This document shows, piece after piece, positions 8,173-17,553 of a stretch of DNA of 36,860 nt. The DNA is from Poseidonocella sp. HB161398. Lineage in GTDB: Bacteria > Pseudomonadota > Alphaproteobacteria > Rhodobacterales > Rhodobacteraceae. The notes under the pieces are model-generated. The model did no database searches. It was not told the DNA's origin and saw only the letters and a list, made by a program, of their open reading frames with translations. Position numbers and translations under genes: made by a program. Numbering within the stretch: the stretch's first letter is position 1; every line of letters begins with the position of its first letter. The stretch spans positions 1-36,860 of the forward strand of contig NZ_VATA01000062.1 in the NCBI RefSeq assembly GCF_005870025.1. Reading direction: 5' to 3'.

Positions 8173-9861
8173 TCATTCATCGGCAAAGGGATAAGTGCCG
8201 AAGAGGTCGGCACCGGGCCAATCCCGCAGGGCGACCACCTGCGCCGCCGGTCCTTCGGACCAGCTGGCGGCATCGGTGTAGTCGCCCTCGCCCGAGAAAG
8301 CGGAGACATGCGGCCAAGGATACACGGGCCGGGTCATGTCGGGCAGCGCCGCAACGCCCAGATCCGCCATGGGCCGGCGACCGCCGCCCTCGCCCACGCC
8401 GTCCGGCTGGCCGAAGCTCGAGGTTTCCGCCGTCGAGCGCGTCAGTACCGTCTCCGGCGCCTTGCCGCTTTCCACCCAGTCCATCATCGGGCTCAGCAGG
8501 TCCAGCTCGGTCGGACCACGGCCGCCGCCGCAATGGCCCATGCCCGGGATCAGGTAGAGCCGCTCGAATCCCGCGACAGCATCCTCGCCCATGGTTGCGG
8601 CCATTGCCTGATGCAGCGAAAGCGTGTTCGCAGGCGAGATATGCGGATCAGCCAGCCCGTGCCACAGGATCAGCTTGCCGCCTGTTTCCGCGAACCCGGA
8701 GAGATCGGCATGGGTGGCATCGAACAGGGGATGACGCGCGCGCAGCTTGTCGAGCGTGGCCTCGGTGAACTCGAGGTCTTTCAGCCCGAACTCCGGATCC
8801 GGCGTGGCGAAGGCCAGGTATTTCAGCACCGGATCGACGATCATCTCGGAAAAGAGCTCGTCGCCCGAATTGTCGGCGACATACACGCCCTGCCATTCCA
8901 GCTCGGAGCCGTAAAGGGGCTGGCCCGCGGTCAGATAGCCGCCGGTCTGCGCATCCTGCGGCCCGGCATAGAATTTCGCCGCCACATCTGCCTGCGCCTG
9001 TGTCAGCCCCTTGCCCACCAGCGTCTGCGGATCGAAGTGGCACTCGGCCGGCTGCGAAATCAGCCCGTCCTCGACTCCGTCCAGCGCATCGCATTCGGCA
9101 AGGACCGCGTCATGCAGGACCGGCAACTCGGCCGAAGTCAGGATCACTTCGCCATCCGCATCGTAGTTCGAGGCCGCCTGCCAGCCGTGATAGAGCGTGT
9201 TCTGCACCTGGAACAGCATGGCGGGCGCTCCCGCCACGATGCCGTCGAAGTCGCCGGGGAAGCGCATGGCCTCCATCAGCGCCTCGCGACCGCCATCGGA
9301 ACAGCCATTGAAGTAGGAATAGGCCGCCTCCTGCCCGTAAAACGCGGCGATGAGCGACTTGGCAGCCTCCGCCGTCGCATGCTGGGCGCGATAGGCGAAG
9401 TCCGCGCGCTTCTGTGCATCCAGACCCCATTCGCCGGAATTGCCCGTATGGCCCATGTCGGTCGCGGCCATCACGAAGCCGCCGTCGTTCAGTACCTGGC
9501 AGCCCGCCGAGGCGCCCGAGCGCAAGGTGATGTTGCCGCAAAGCCCGCCGCAGCCGACTTGCAGGTAGCGCTGCGTCCATGTCTCCATCGGCAGGAGCAC
9601 CTGGAAGTTGATTTCCGGGGCCAGCGTTCCGGTCACCGAGCAGACCGCGATGCCGTCGCTTGTGGTTTCTTCCGCCCCGGTCACGGCGCTGCCGTCACCG
9701 CCGATCGCGGCTAGGTCGGTCCCGGAGAGCGAGGCGCAGCTGGCCGCAGGAGGAACCGTCGGCAGCTCGGCGGCGGCGCGGGCAGGCATCGGGACAACGA
9801 CCGGCAGCAGGGCCGGGATGATCGCCCCGGCAAGGGGCAAGGTGGCGCGCAGGAGCGGCAT
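8173..9861 (-). CDS. Tannase/feruloyl esterase family hydrolase (exported)
   Basis: A 562-residue secreted esterase. The ATG at 9861 follows AGGAAGA and opens a hydrophobic leader ending PMPARA-AA. The nucleophile lies in NGCSDGGREAL (Ser about 188), with Asp in WHGLADPH (about 405) and His in PGMGHCGGG (about 443). The Cys beside the Ser and the Cys after the His form the disulfide typical of this family. Several further Cys in the lid region fit the fold. Such enzymes release gallate, ferulate or other aromatic acids from esters, or hydrolyse phthalate half-esters. It could supply the substrate for the hydroxyquinol pathway. The upstream 129-bp gap contains an 8-bp inverted repeat (9917-9924 with 9937-9944). 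Confidence 0.9.
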   Translation of the reverse strand: MPLLRATLPLAGAIIPALLPVVVPMPARAAAELPTVPPAASCASLSGTDLAAIGGDGSAVTGAEETTSDGIAVCSVTGTLAPEINFQVLLPMETWTQRYLQVGCGGLCGNITLRSGASAGCQVLNDGGFVMAATDMGHTGNSGEWGLDAQKRADFAYRAQHATAEAAKSLIAAFYGQEAAYSYFNGCSDGGREALMEAMRFPGDFDGIVAGAPAMLFQVQNTLYHGWQAASNYDADGEVILTSAELPVLHDAVLAECDALDGVEDGLISQPAECHFDPQTLVGKGLTQAQADVAAKFYAGPQDAQTGGYLTAGQPLYGSELEWQGVYVADNSGDELFSEMIVDPVLKYLAFATPDPEFGLKDLEFTEATLDKLRARHPLFDATHADLSGFAETGGKLILWHGLADPHISPANTLSLHQAMAATMGEDAVAGFERLYLIPGMGHCGGGRGPTELDLLSPMMDWVESGKAPETVLTRSTAETSSFGQPDGVGEGGGRRPMADLGVAALPDMTRPVYPWPHVSAFSGEGDYTDAASWSEGPAAQVVALRDWPGADLFGTYPFADE

Positions 9862-9990
9862 CAGGGTCTTCCTTTGGTCATGGCCGGAGCACGAGGCCCC
9901 TCCACCTGACCATACGCGATGCCGCCTGGCTTCCGTCGGCATCGGCGAAAAATTTATGGTACGGTCGCCGTTTCTTATGTCTCGGGGGGG

Positions 9991-10725
9991 TCAGGTCACA
10001 AGCTCGAGCCCGCCATCGACCTTCAGCACCTGCCCGGTGAGGAAGCCGCAGCGCATGGCGAATAGGTAGGCCTCCGCAACTTCGGCAGGCTCCGCCACGC
10101 GGCCCAGCGGGATCTGCCCGGCAAAGCGCGCGCGGATCCCCTCGACCTGCTCCGCTGCCATGCTGCGCCAGAGCGGCGTCGGCGTCCAGGTCGGCGCGAC
10201 GGCATTGACGCGGAGCTTCGGCGCAGCCTCGACCGCCAGCCCCCGCACAAGCAGGCCTATATTGGCATTGCCGACAATCGCGCCAGACGCGTTGTCGGGG
10301 CGCCCGCCCGCTCCCGCTGTCAGGGTCAGGCTGCCGCCCTCGGCCATTCGCGGTACGACAACGCGCGCCAGCATCAGCGCCGCGAAGAACTTTTCCTCGA
10401 TCGCATTCCGGATCGTGTCCATGTCCGCCTCGAGGAAGCCGCCGCCCATGGCGCCGCCAAGCATCGACACAGCATGGGACAGTGGCGCGCCGATACTGTC
10501 GAGGCAGATTTCCAGCGCTGCAGGCTGGGACGCATCCAGCCCGTAGCCCTTTGCCGGAATGCCCTCGGCGGCAAAGGTGGCGGCCACAGCCCGGGCCTTC
10601 TGCGGATCACGGCCGACGAGGTGCAGGCTGGCCCCCGCCGCCCCTGCAAGCCGCGCGATTTCCAGCCCGAATCCCGAGCTGCCCCCGACGATCAGGACAT
10701 GTTGTCCGTCAAAGCTCTGCCGCAT
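9991..10725 (-). CDS. Atypical short-chain dehydrogenase/reductase family protein
   Basis: A 244-residue Rossmann protein. The dinucleotide motif is VGGSSGFGLEIA, and the C-terminal LRVNAVAPTWT and GQVLKVDGGLEL are typical SDR landmarks. The catalytic residues are not: aligning back from LAVEAAP places Ala and Asn where YxxxK should be (AIVGN). The usual Ser position reads LTAGAGG, and the NNAG segment is replaced by MLGGAMGGG. It may be a divergent SDR subgroup with another mechanism, or a non-catalytic binding protein. The ATG at 10725, with GGAG nine bases upstream, follows the GlcG-like stop by one base, so the two are co-translated. Confidence 0.82.
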   Translation of the reverse strand: MRQSFDGQHVLIVGGSSGFGLEIARLAGAAGASLHLVGRDPQKARAVAATFAAEGIPAKGYGLDASQPAALEICLDSIGAPLSHAVSMLGGAMGGGFLEADMDTIRNAIEEKFFAALMLARVVVPRMAEGGSLTLTAGAGGRPDNASGAIVGNANIGLLVRGLAVEAAPKLRVNAVAPTWTPTPLWRSMAAEQVEGIRARFAGQIPLGRVAEPAEVAEAYLFAMRCGFLTGQVLKVDGGLELVT

Positions 10726-10726
10726 C

Positions 10727-11272
10727 TCATATCTCCGCTTCGAAAGCCGCGAGCGCCGCCCGCGCAATGGCCAGGTCGCCCGGTCCGGTGGAGCCGGAAA
10801 TGCCGATGGCACCGACGACCGGCGTGCCAACCGGCAGCCCGCCCGCAAGCATGACCGCGCCGGGCACGGCCAGCATCGAGGGGTGGCCGGAATTGATCAT
10901 CTCCTCGAAGGCATCGACCGGCTTGCGGAACATCGCGGCGGTGCGCGCCTTCCCGATCGCCACGTCGATCGAGACGATCCCGGCGCCGTCCATCCGCCGA
11001 AAGGCTAGCAGGTGGCCCGACGGGTCGGTGACGGCCACGCATATCTGCGCCCCCGCCTCTGCTGCTGCGCGGAGCGCGAGATCGGCCAGCCGCTCGGCCC
11101 CGGCGAGCGTCAGGGCCTGCAATGTCCGGACATGGTCTGTCATGGTGCTTTCCTCGTCTGTCATGATCCCGGCCAGGGCAGCAGACAGGTCCGGCAGCCA
11201 GGCGGCTGCGGGCAGGATGGCGGCCAGGCCGATCACGGCGCGTCGGCCGGGGGACTGCTGTGCCTCTGTCAC
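10727..11272 (-). CDS. GlcG/HbpS-family heme-binding-like protein with possible Tat leader
   Basis: The core (from MTDHVRTLQ at 11143) is a 138-residue GlcG/HbpS-type domain: GHLLAFRRMDGAG, then IGKARTAAMF, then PVVGAIGISGST. Two starts are plausible. The ATG at 11143 has an excellent GAGGAAAG and gives a cytosolic protein. A GTG at 11272, with AGGAG further upstream, adds about 43 residues including GRRAVIGLAAILPAAAW, a twin-arginine-like leader. I give the longer span because the operator at 11320 lies 48 bp ahead of that start. Such proteins often accompany aromatic or glycolate catabolism genes without a proven role. Confidence 0.8.
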   Translation of the reverse strand: MTEAQQSPGRRAVIGLAAILPAAAWLPDLSAALAGIMTDEESTMTDHVRTLQALTLAGAERLADLALRAAAEAGAQICVAVTDPSGHLLAFRRMDGAGIVSIDVAIGKARTAAMFRKPVDAFEEMINSGHPSMLAVPGAVMLAGGLPVGTPVVGAIGISGSTGPGDLAIARAALAAFEAEI

Positions 11273-11319
11273 TACGATAGCTCCTGTGCCGGGGCGGGTT
11301 CCGGCAAAGATGCTCTATC

Positions 11320-11339
11320 TGCACCGTATAACAATACAC
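11320..11339. promoter_or_regulatory. Third IclR-type operator-like site, upstream of the GlcG-like/SDR genes
   Basis: TGCACCGTATAACAATACAC resembles the sites at 3620 and 4626 (shared pattern TGYACCGYAT then RTACA or similar). It lies 48 bp upstream of the GTG of the GlcG-like gene, almost the same distance as the first site from its gene (52 bp). It sits in an AT-rich stretch (11315-11350) unlike its surroundings. The rest of the gap up to 11572 contains no gene I can support. Confidence 0.42.
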
Positions 11340-11572
11340 TATATCTATTAATGAGCGAAAAGAACCCGTGCGGATCTGCACATCACGGTGTCGCGAGCGT
11401 CCGAAAGAGGGCCCTTCCGGACCGGGGTTCCATTCTTGCCAGGTCGGCAGGCCTCCGTTTGCGGGGTTCCTGACAAGGCAGGACACCGCGTGCCGGACCG
11501 GCCGCGGTGCCGTCCGCGTCCCGCAGGGTCTGCAGCCATCCAGGACACAAGGGCAGCGCGGGAATGCTCCGC

Positions 11573-11908
11573 CTATTTCAGCGCGACATAGGTCTCCGGG
11601 ACCAGCTCGGCAAAGCGCACCGCCATGGGCGCGCCGCCCGTGGCGCCGTCAAAATGCGCGCGCAGCTTCTCGCCGAGCGCGGTCAGCTTCTCGCGCGTGC
11701 GGTCGGAACGCGGCAGGATCAGCAGTTCCAGGTTCACCTGCGGCTGGTCGGGGATCCCGGCAAAGGGAATGGCCGCGATCTGACAGGCGCCAACAGGCAC
11801 GTCGAGCTCGGCGCAGAGCATCTCGCGCATGGGCAGGAGGCAGGCGCGGATCGCCTCGCCGCGCTCCGACCAAAGGCTGTCTTCGACATGGAGTTTCACA
11901 TTGGGCAT
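11573..11908 (-). CDS. Small tautomerase/CHMI-like protein
   Basis: A 111-residue protein beginning Met-Pro-Asn-Val-Lys-Leu-His-Val. I chose the ATG at 11908 rather than the GTG at 11923 because it places Pro directly after Met, as in tautomerase and 5-carboxymethyl-2-hydroxymuconate isomerase folds. A weak GAAAG lies upstream. The segment with PQVNLELLILP resembles the second strand of that fold. It follows hydroxyquinol 1,2-dioxygenase by 59 bp on the same strand. It may isomerise the maleylacetate enol or keto forms produced by the dioxygenase, which is inference from position. Confidence 0.68.
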   Translation of the reverse strand: MPNVKLHVEDSLWSERGEAIRACLLPMREMLCAELDVPVGACQIAAIPFAGIPDQPQVNLELLILPRSDRTREKLTALGEKLRAHFDGATGGAPMAVRFAELVPETYVALK

Positions 11909-11967
11909 CAGAGGCACTTTCACGGAAAGGGCCAGAGGGCACGACAGCCCCCCGGCCGGAGAGGATG

Positions 11968-12849
11968 CTATTCGGGCACAAGCACGAAATCGAAGGGCGA
12001 ATGCCAGGGCTCCGGGCCCTCGGCTGTACGCTCGAAGGGCGCGACCAGCGTCGCCTTCACGCCGAAGACCGTATCGCTCTCCAGATAGGGGTCGTCGCCG
12101 ACGAAGGTATGCGTCACGAGCTTCTGGAAGCCAGGCGCCGTCACCAGGTAGTGCATGTGCGCCGGGCGGTAGGGATGGCGGCCGAGATGGCCCAGCATCT
12201 GCCCGACCGGACCGTCATCTGGAATCGGATAGCTCACCGGCTTGATGCCGACGAAGCTGTACTTGCCGTCCGCTCCGGTGACGAAGATGCCCCGGTTGTT
12301 CCATTTCGGCTGGATGCCGGGCTGCTGCACGTCGTAGAAGCCCTCGTCATTGTCGGACCAGACATCGATCCGCGCGCCCTGGACCGGGTTCCCGTGGATG
12401 TCGATCACCCGTCCGTCATAGAGGCAGCGCTCGCCCTTGCCGTCGAGGCTGATGCAGTCGCCCATCGCCCGCTCCGGCGCGCCCTCCACGTGGAAGGGGC
12501 CGAAGACAGTGTTCTCGGTTGCCCCCGGCGGGCGGCGGTTGTTGATCGCGTCGACCAGCATCGAGACACCCAGCGTATCCGACAGGAGGATGAATTCCTG
12601 CCGTTCGCCCGAGCAGATCTGGCCGGTCTTCGTGAGGAAATCGATTGCGTATTCCCATTCCTCCTGGGTGAGGTGGACGTCCTTCACGAAGGCATGGAGA
12701 TGCTTGATCAGGCCGGCCATGACGTCCGCCAGGCGCGGCGGGACATCCGGGCCCATGCGGGCATTGACGGCCTCCACCGAGCCTTCCTCGGTGAAATAGG
12801 GAACGTTGACGGCGGTCGCCGAACCGCCCTTGGCGAAGGTCTGTGTCAT
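11968..12849 (-). CDS. chqB: Hydroxyquinol 1,2-dioxygenase (intradiol)
   Basis: A 293-residue intradiol dioxygenase that opens hydroxyquinol (1,2,4-trihydroxybenzene) to maleylacetate. The four Fe(III) ligands are visible: Tyr172 in EGFYDVQ, Tyr207 in VSYPIP, and His231 and His233 in RPAHMHYLV. The N-terminal helical dimerisation domain (about residues 25-105) includes EEWEYAIDFLTKTGQ, and TENTVFGPFHVEGAPER follows, as in this subfamily rather than in catechol dioxygenases. The ATG is preceded by AAAGGAG, which lies inside the end of livM. The presence of maleylacetate reductase in the same operon strongly supports the hydroxyquinol assignment. Confidence 0.94.
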   Translation of the reverse strand: MTQTFAKGGSATAVNVPYFTEEGSVEAVNARMGPDVPPRLADVMAGLIKHLHAFVKDVHLTQEEWEYAIDFLTKTGQICSGERQEFILLSDTLGVSMLVDAINNRRPPGATENTVFGPFHVEGAPERAMGDCISLDGKGERCLYDGRVIDIHGNPVQGARIDVWSDNDEGFYDVQQPGIQPKWNNRGIFVTGADGKYSFVGIKPVSYPIPDDGPVGQMLGHLGRHPYRPAHMHYLVTAPGFQKLVTHTFVGDDPYLESDTVFGVKATLVAPFERTAEGPEPWHSPFDFVLVPE

Positions 12850-12850
12850 G

Positions 12851-13906
12851 TCAGCTCCTTTGGGTTACAGGGTCGGAAAGATCGGTGAAGGACGGCGGCG
12901 CAGGCGGGCGGTGCGACAGCGGCAGCGGGTCGAAGCCGGTGCGGTCCGCGATCCAGCCCCAGAGCCCGCGGCGGGCGAAGAGCATCACGCCCATGCCGAT
13001 GAGCCCCAGCAGGATCAGATAGGCGGTGCCGTAATCGGCCAGGAGCCGCTCCAGCGCGTAGAAGACCGCGACGCCCAGGATGGGACCGGGCAGCGTGCCG
13101 ATGCCGCCGATCACCGTCACGAAGATCACGAAAGCGGTCCAGTCGATGACCGAGAAGGCCGCCTCGGGCGTGACCCGGGTGATCTGGATGAAGATCAGCC
13201 CGCCGGCGAGCCCGGTGCCGAAGGCGGTCAGCAGGAACACGGTCGCTTTCAGCCTTAGGGGATCGATGCCGACCGACCGGGCCGCCTCTACATTGTCGCG
13301 CACCGCCTGCAGCGCCAGGCCCCTGCGCGAGCGCAGGAAGCCGTAACTGATGCCCAGCATGGCCACCGCCAGTGCCAGCGCGACCCAGTAGGTGACGGCA
13401 TCGGCCGCCGCGGCCGAGGAGCCGCCGAGCAGATCCTTGACCGGCTGGACGAAGATCATCTCCCTGGTCGTGCCCTTCGGCAGCGAGGTGCCGGTGCCGC
13501 CGCCGAGTGCCTGCCACTGGCTGGTCACGAGCCGGACGATATCGGCGGCAACCCAGGTGCCGATGGCGAAATAGGCGCCGTTCAGCCGGAAGGCGAAGGC
13601 CGCCATCGGCACGGCCAGCGCCATCGCCGCCAAGCCGCCCACGAGCACGCCCGCCAGCGGATCGAGCCCGAGAAGGATGACGCAGGCGAACATCACATAG
13701 GCGCCGATCCCGACGAAGGCCTGCTGGCCGACCGAAACCAGCCCGGAGAAGCCCGCCAGCATGTTCCAGTTCAGCGCCAGCACCAGGAGCGTCAGCACGC
13801 CGAAGAGGTCCTGCACCAGCGCGCGCGAGCCGATCACAGGCACCGCAGCGAGCAGCACGAATGCGAAAGCGGCAGTAAGGATGGTCAGTTGGGTCTTGCG
13901 GTCCAT
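12851..13906 (-). CDS. livM: Branched-chain-type ABC transporter permease LivM
   Basis: A 351-residue permease with about eight to ten hydrophobic helices and the LivM landmark GISYGFLRSRRGLALQAVRD preceding a conserved coupling loop. I chose the ATG at 13906 (MDRKTQ), which has GAGGGGGATGAC before it. An ATG at 13924 would overlap livH by eight bases and is less likely. It is the last transporter gene, immediately before hydroxyquinol dioxygenase. A defective copy of its C-terminus lies at 6548-6946. Confidence 0.92.
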   Translation of the reverse strand: MDRKTQLTILTAAFAFVLLAAVPVIGSRALVQDLFGVLTLLVLALNWNMLAGFSGLVSVGQQAFVGIGAYVMFACVILLGLDPLAGVLVGGLAAMALAVPMAAFAFRLNGAYFAIGTWVAADIVRLVTSQWQALGGGTGTSLPKGTTREMIFVQPVKDLLGGSSAAAADAVTYWVALALAVAMLGISYGFLRSRRGLALQAVRDNVEAARSVGIDPLRLKATVFLLTAFGTGLAGGLIFIQITRVTPEAAFSVIDWTAFVIFVTVIGGIGTLPGPILGVAVFYALERLLADYGTAYLILLGLIGMGVMLFARRGLWGWIADRTGFDPLPLSHRPPAPPSFTDLSDPVTQRS

Positions 13907-13916
13907 GTCATCCCCC

Positions 13917-14766
13917 TCAGTCATTGGCCCGCGGGAACAGCCCGCGCGGACGGAAGAGCAGCACCGCGACGAAGGCGGCGTGACCGGCGAGGATCTGCCA
14001 TTCCGGGCGGATCGCGGCGCCGGTTGCCTGGGCCACGCCGATCACCAGTCCGCCCGCAAGCGTCCCCCAGAGGCTGCCGAGCCCGCCGATGATGACGGCC
14101 TCGAAGGCGTAGAGCAGCCGCGCCGGACCGATGGTCGGATCGAAATTCGCCCGCGCGCCGAGATAGAGCGCCGCCAGCGTTGCCACCATGAGCGCGATGC
14201 CGGTCGCCACCGAGAAGATCCGCGCCGGATAGATGCCCATCAGCTGCACCGTGGTCGCGTCATCCGAGGTCGCGCGGAAGGCACGGCCCAGCTTGGTGCG
14301 GTAGAAGAGCAGGTTCAGCGCCGCGATCACCGCGACGGCACAGCCCAGCGTGGCCAGCGGCACCAGCCCCAGCGTCACCGGGCCGAGCGGCACGCCGACG
14401 GCCTCGACAGGACCCATCGACAGCTTCTGGCTGTCGGCCGAGAAGGTCTCCAGAAGGACGTTCTGCAGCACCACCGACAGGCCGAAGGTCACCAGAAGGG
14501 GCGGCAGGATGTCCTCGCCCAGCACCCGGTTGAACAGATGCGTCTGCAAGAGCATCCCGAAGCCGAACATCACCGGCAGCGCCAGCGTCGCCGCGAGGAA
14601 CGGATTCAGCCCGGTGACAGAGACCATGACGAGGATCACGTAGGCACCCAGCACGATCAGGTCGCCATGGGCGAGGTTCACCAGCCGCATGATGCCGAAG
14701 ACGAGGCTGAGCCCGGCGGCGAAGAGCGCGTAGAGCCCGCCCAGCAGGATGCCCTGCGCAAGCGTG

Positions 14767-14780
<14 letters not shown>
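13917..14780 (-). CDS. livH: Branched-chain-type ABC transporter permease LivH
   Basis: A 287-residue permease beginning MIWLDTLAQGILLGGLYAL, with the family segments SLVFGIMRLVNLAHGDLIVLG near the N-terminus and YAFEAVIIGGLGSLWGTLAG near the C-terminus. It pairs with LivM to form the membrane channel. Its start overlaps the end of livF by 14 bases, so the transporter genes are tightly coupled. In catabolic clusters, Liv-type systems often import aromatic acids instead of amino acids. Confidence 0.93.
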
Positions 14781-15485
<705 letters not shown>

Positions 15486-15489
<4 letters not shown>

Positions 15490-16205
15490 GCCTCGATCCC
15501 CAGGTAGATTTCCTTCACCTCCGGAGCGGCCATGACCCCGTCCGGCTCCCCGAGCATCAGCATCCGGCCGAAATTCAGCACCATCAGCCGTTCGACCACC
15601 GAGGTCAGCGCATGCAGCACATGCTCGATCCAGATGATCGCCGTGCCCTCGTCATGGATGCGCCGGATGGTCGAGACCAGCGCCACGCATTCGCCTTCGG
15701 TCAGCCCGCCGGCGATCTCGTCGAGCAGGATCACCCGCGGCTGCGTCGCCATCGCGCGGGCCAGCTCGAGCCGCTTGCGGCTCAGAAGCGGCAGGCTGCC
15801 CGCCGGTGCGGTGGCCTGAGCGGCCAGTCCGCAGCGGCCGAGGATGTCCATGCACAAGCCCGGCGCGTCGTGCCCGGGCACCCGGCCGCCGAATTCCGCG
15901 GCGACCAGCAAATTTTCGTAGACCGAAAGATGGCCGAAGGGCTGCGGGATCTGGAAGGACCGTCCGATGCCGCGACGGCAGCGCTGCATCGGGGTCTCGC
16001 CGGTCACGTCATGGCCGTCGAGCAGCACCGCCCCCTGGTCGGGGCGGAGATTGCCGGAGATCAGGTTGAACAGGGTGGACTTGCCCGCCCCATTCGGACC
16101 AATGATGCCAAGCGCCTCTCCGGGCGCCAGGTCGAAGGAGACGTCATCCGTCACCTTCAGCGCGCCGAAGCTCTTCGACACGGAGTTCAGGCTGAGAATG
16201 GACAT
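15486..16205 (-). CDS. livG: ABC transporter ATPase LivG
   Basis: A 239-residue ATPase with Walker A GIIGPNGAGKSTLFNLISGN (residues 34-53), the LivG-specific GIGRSFQIPQPF, the signature region LPLLSRKRLELARAMA, Walker B VILLDEIAGGL and the switch region WIEHVLHAL. It starts 17 bp after the binding-protein gene. The first 140 residues have a degenerate plus-strand relative at 6107-6547 that keeps the Walker A but loses everything beyond the signature. Confidence 0.94.
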
Positions 16206-16222
16206 GCGCGTTTCCCTGTCCC

Positions 16223-17491
16223 TCAGCCGATCGGCTCGAGCGTGCCGCCGAGCGGGATCTCGGGCGCGTTGCCGTTCTCGACGATGACCAGCTCGAACCG
16301 CCCGTCATCCTCGCGCCGCCACTGGCCGCCGACAAGCGGCGTCTTGGCGACGTTCTTCCGCGCGAAGTCCGGCAGGTTGTCCGTGCCCCAGCCGACATTG
16401 CCGACCACGGTGTCGAGGCTGGTCGCCGCGATGGTCTCGGCCAGCGCGTCGCCGTCCGTCGGATCGTCGCAGCGCTTCAGCGCGTCGGCGGCCAGCTCGA
16501 AAAGCGCATGGGTAAAGCCCACCGGCTGGGTCCATTGCCGCCCGGCGGCGTCCTCGAAGGCGGCGGCCAGCTCCTTCGCGCTCTCGCCGGTCAGCGAGGA
16601 GGCGTAGGGGAAGGCCGGGGACCAGTAGAGTTCGCAGCTCAGGTTGTGTCCCAGATCGCCGAGCGCCTCGACGGATTCCGGGAACAGGAGCGCCTTGGCG
16701 ATGGAGACGATCTTCGGCGCATAGCCCTGCTGCCGCGCCTGGGTCCAGAACGTGGTGAAATCCGGCGGGATCGGTATGCCGGTCATGATCTCGCAGCCCT
16801 CGCGCTTGAAGGCGCCGATCTGGGCGGAGAAATCGTCGGACAGGTTCTGGTAGCGGCCGGCATCGGTCACCTGGAACCCGGCCGCCGCGGCCGCAGCGGG
16901 CAGGCCGACATCCGATGCCCAGGCATTGCCGTCGCCGTCGTTGGGCCAGAGCGCGCCGACCTTGCGGTTGGTCTCGAGGCTCTCCCACATCCGCAGGAAG
17001 GCGCCGACATTGTCCTCGAGCCCCCAGAAGAAGTGGTACGCATAGTCGAACTCCTGCCAGCTGCCGGGATCGCCCGGATTGCCCTGCTGGCCGATGAACC
17101 AGGGCTGCCAAGGCGCGACCGAGGAAATCACCGGGATCTCCTCGCTCTCCGCGATCGAGCAGACCGGATTGGTGGTCTCGGGCGTCGAGGCCACGAGCAG
17201 CAGGTTCACCTCGTCGCGGGTGATCAGCTCGCGCGCCACCTCGGCGGCACGGTTGGGGTTGGACTGGCTGTCCTTCACCGTCACCTCGACCGCCAGTCCC
17301 TGCGCCTCCGCTGCCTTCAGGAACTGCGCGACCATGAAGTCATCCGCCTCGGAAAAGGCCGAGAGCGGGCCGGACCCGGGGCTGACATATCCGATCCGGA
17401 TGGGGCCGCCCCGCGCATAGGCGGGAAGACCCAGGGTTGCGGCAGCCGCCGAGACGGCGCCGCCTTTCAGCAGCGTTCTTCTGTCGATCAT
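16223..17491 (-). CDS. ABC transporter substrate-binding protein (Tat-type leader)
   Basis: A 422-residue periplasmic binding protein of the Leu/Ile/Val-binding fold (type I). The leader MIDRRTLLKGGAVSAAAA contains twin arginines followed by a hydrophobic stretch ending near YARG, suggesting Tat export. IRIGYVSPGSGPLSAFSEAD opens the first lobe. Conserved segments KDSQSNPNRAAEVARELI and ALWPNDGDGNAWA match the decayed paralogue at 4748. Given the operon, the ligand is probably a phenolic acid or a resorcinol-type compound, not an amino acid; this is inference. Confidence 0.92.
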   Translation of the reverse strand: MIDRRTLLKGGAVSAAAATLGLPAYARGGPIRIGYVSPGSGPLSAFSEADDFMVAQFLKAAEAQGLAVEVTVKDSQSNPNRAAEVARELITRDEVNLLLVASTPETTNPVCSIAESEEIPVISSVAPWQPWFIGQQGNPGDPGSWQEFDYAYHFFWGLEDNVGAFLRMWESLETNRKVGALWPNDGDGNAWASDVGLPAAAAAAGFQVTDAGRYQNLSDDFSAQIGAFKREGCEIMTGIPIPPDFTTFWTQARQQGYAPKIVSIAKALLFPESVEALGDLGHNLSCELYWSPAFPYASSLTGESAKELAAAFEDAAGRQWTQPVGFTHALFELAADALKRCDDPTDGDALAETIAATSLDTVVGNVGWGTDNLPDFARKNVAKTPLVGGQWRREDDGRFELVIVENGNAPEIPLGGTLEPIG

Positions 17492-17553
17492 CGTTTCCTC
17501 CCTTGTACCCGGACCACGCCGGGCAGACTCCCTGTCGTTGGTTCAGGCTGCCG

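Noticed and set aside
7567-9714. 715-codon open frame on the plus strand
   Set aside because: Antisense to the tannase-family gene and the small exported protein; low-complexity basic composition and no recognisable motif.
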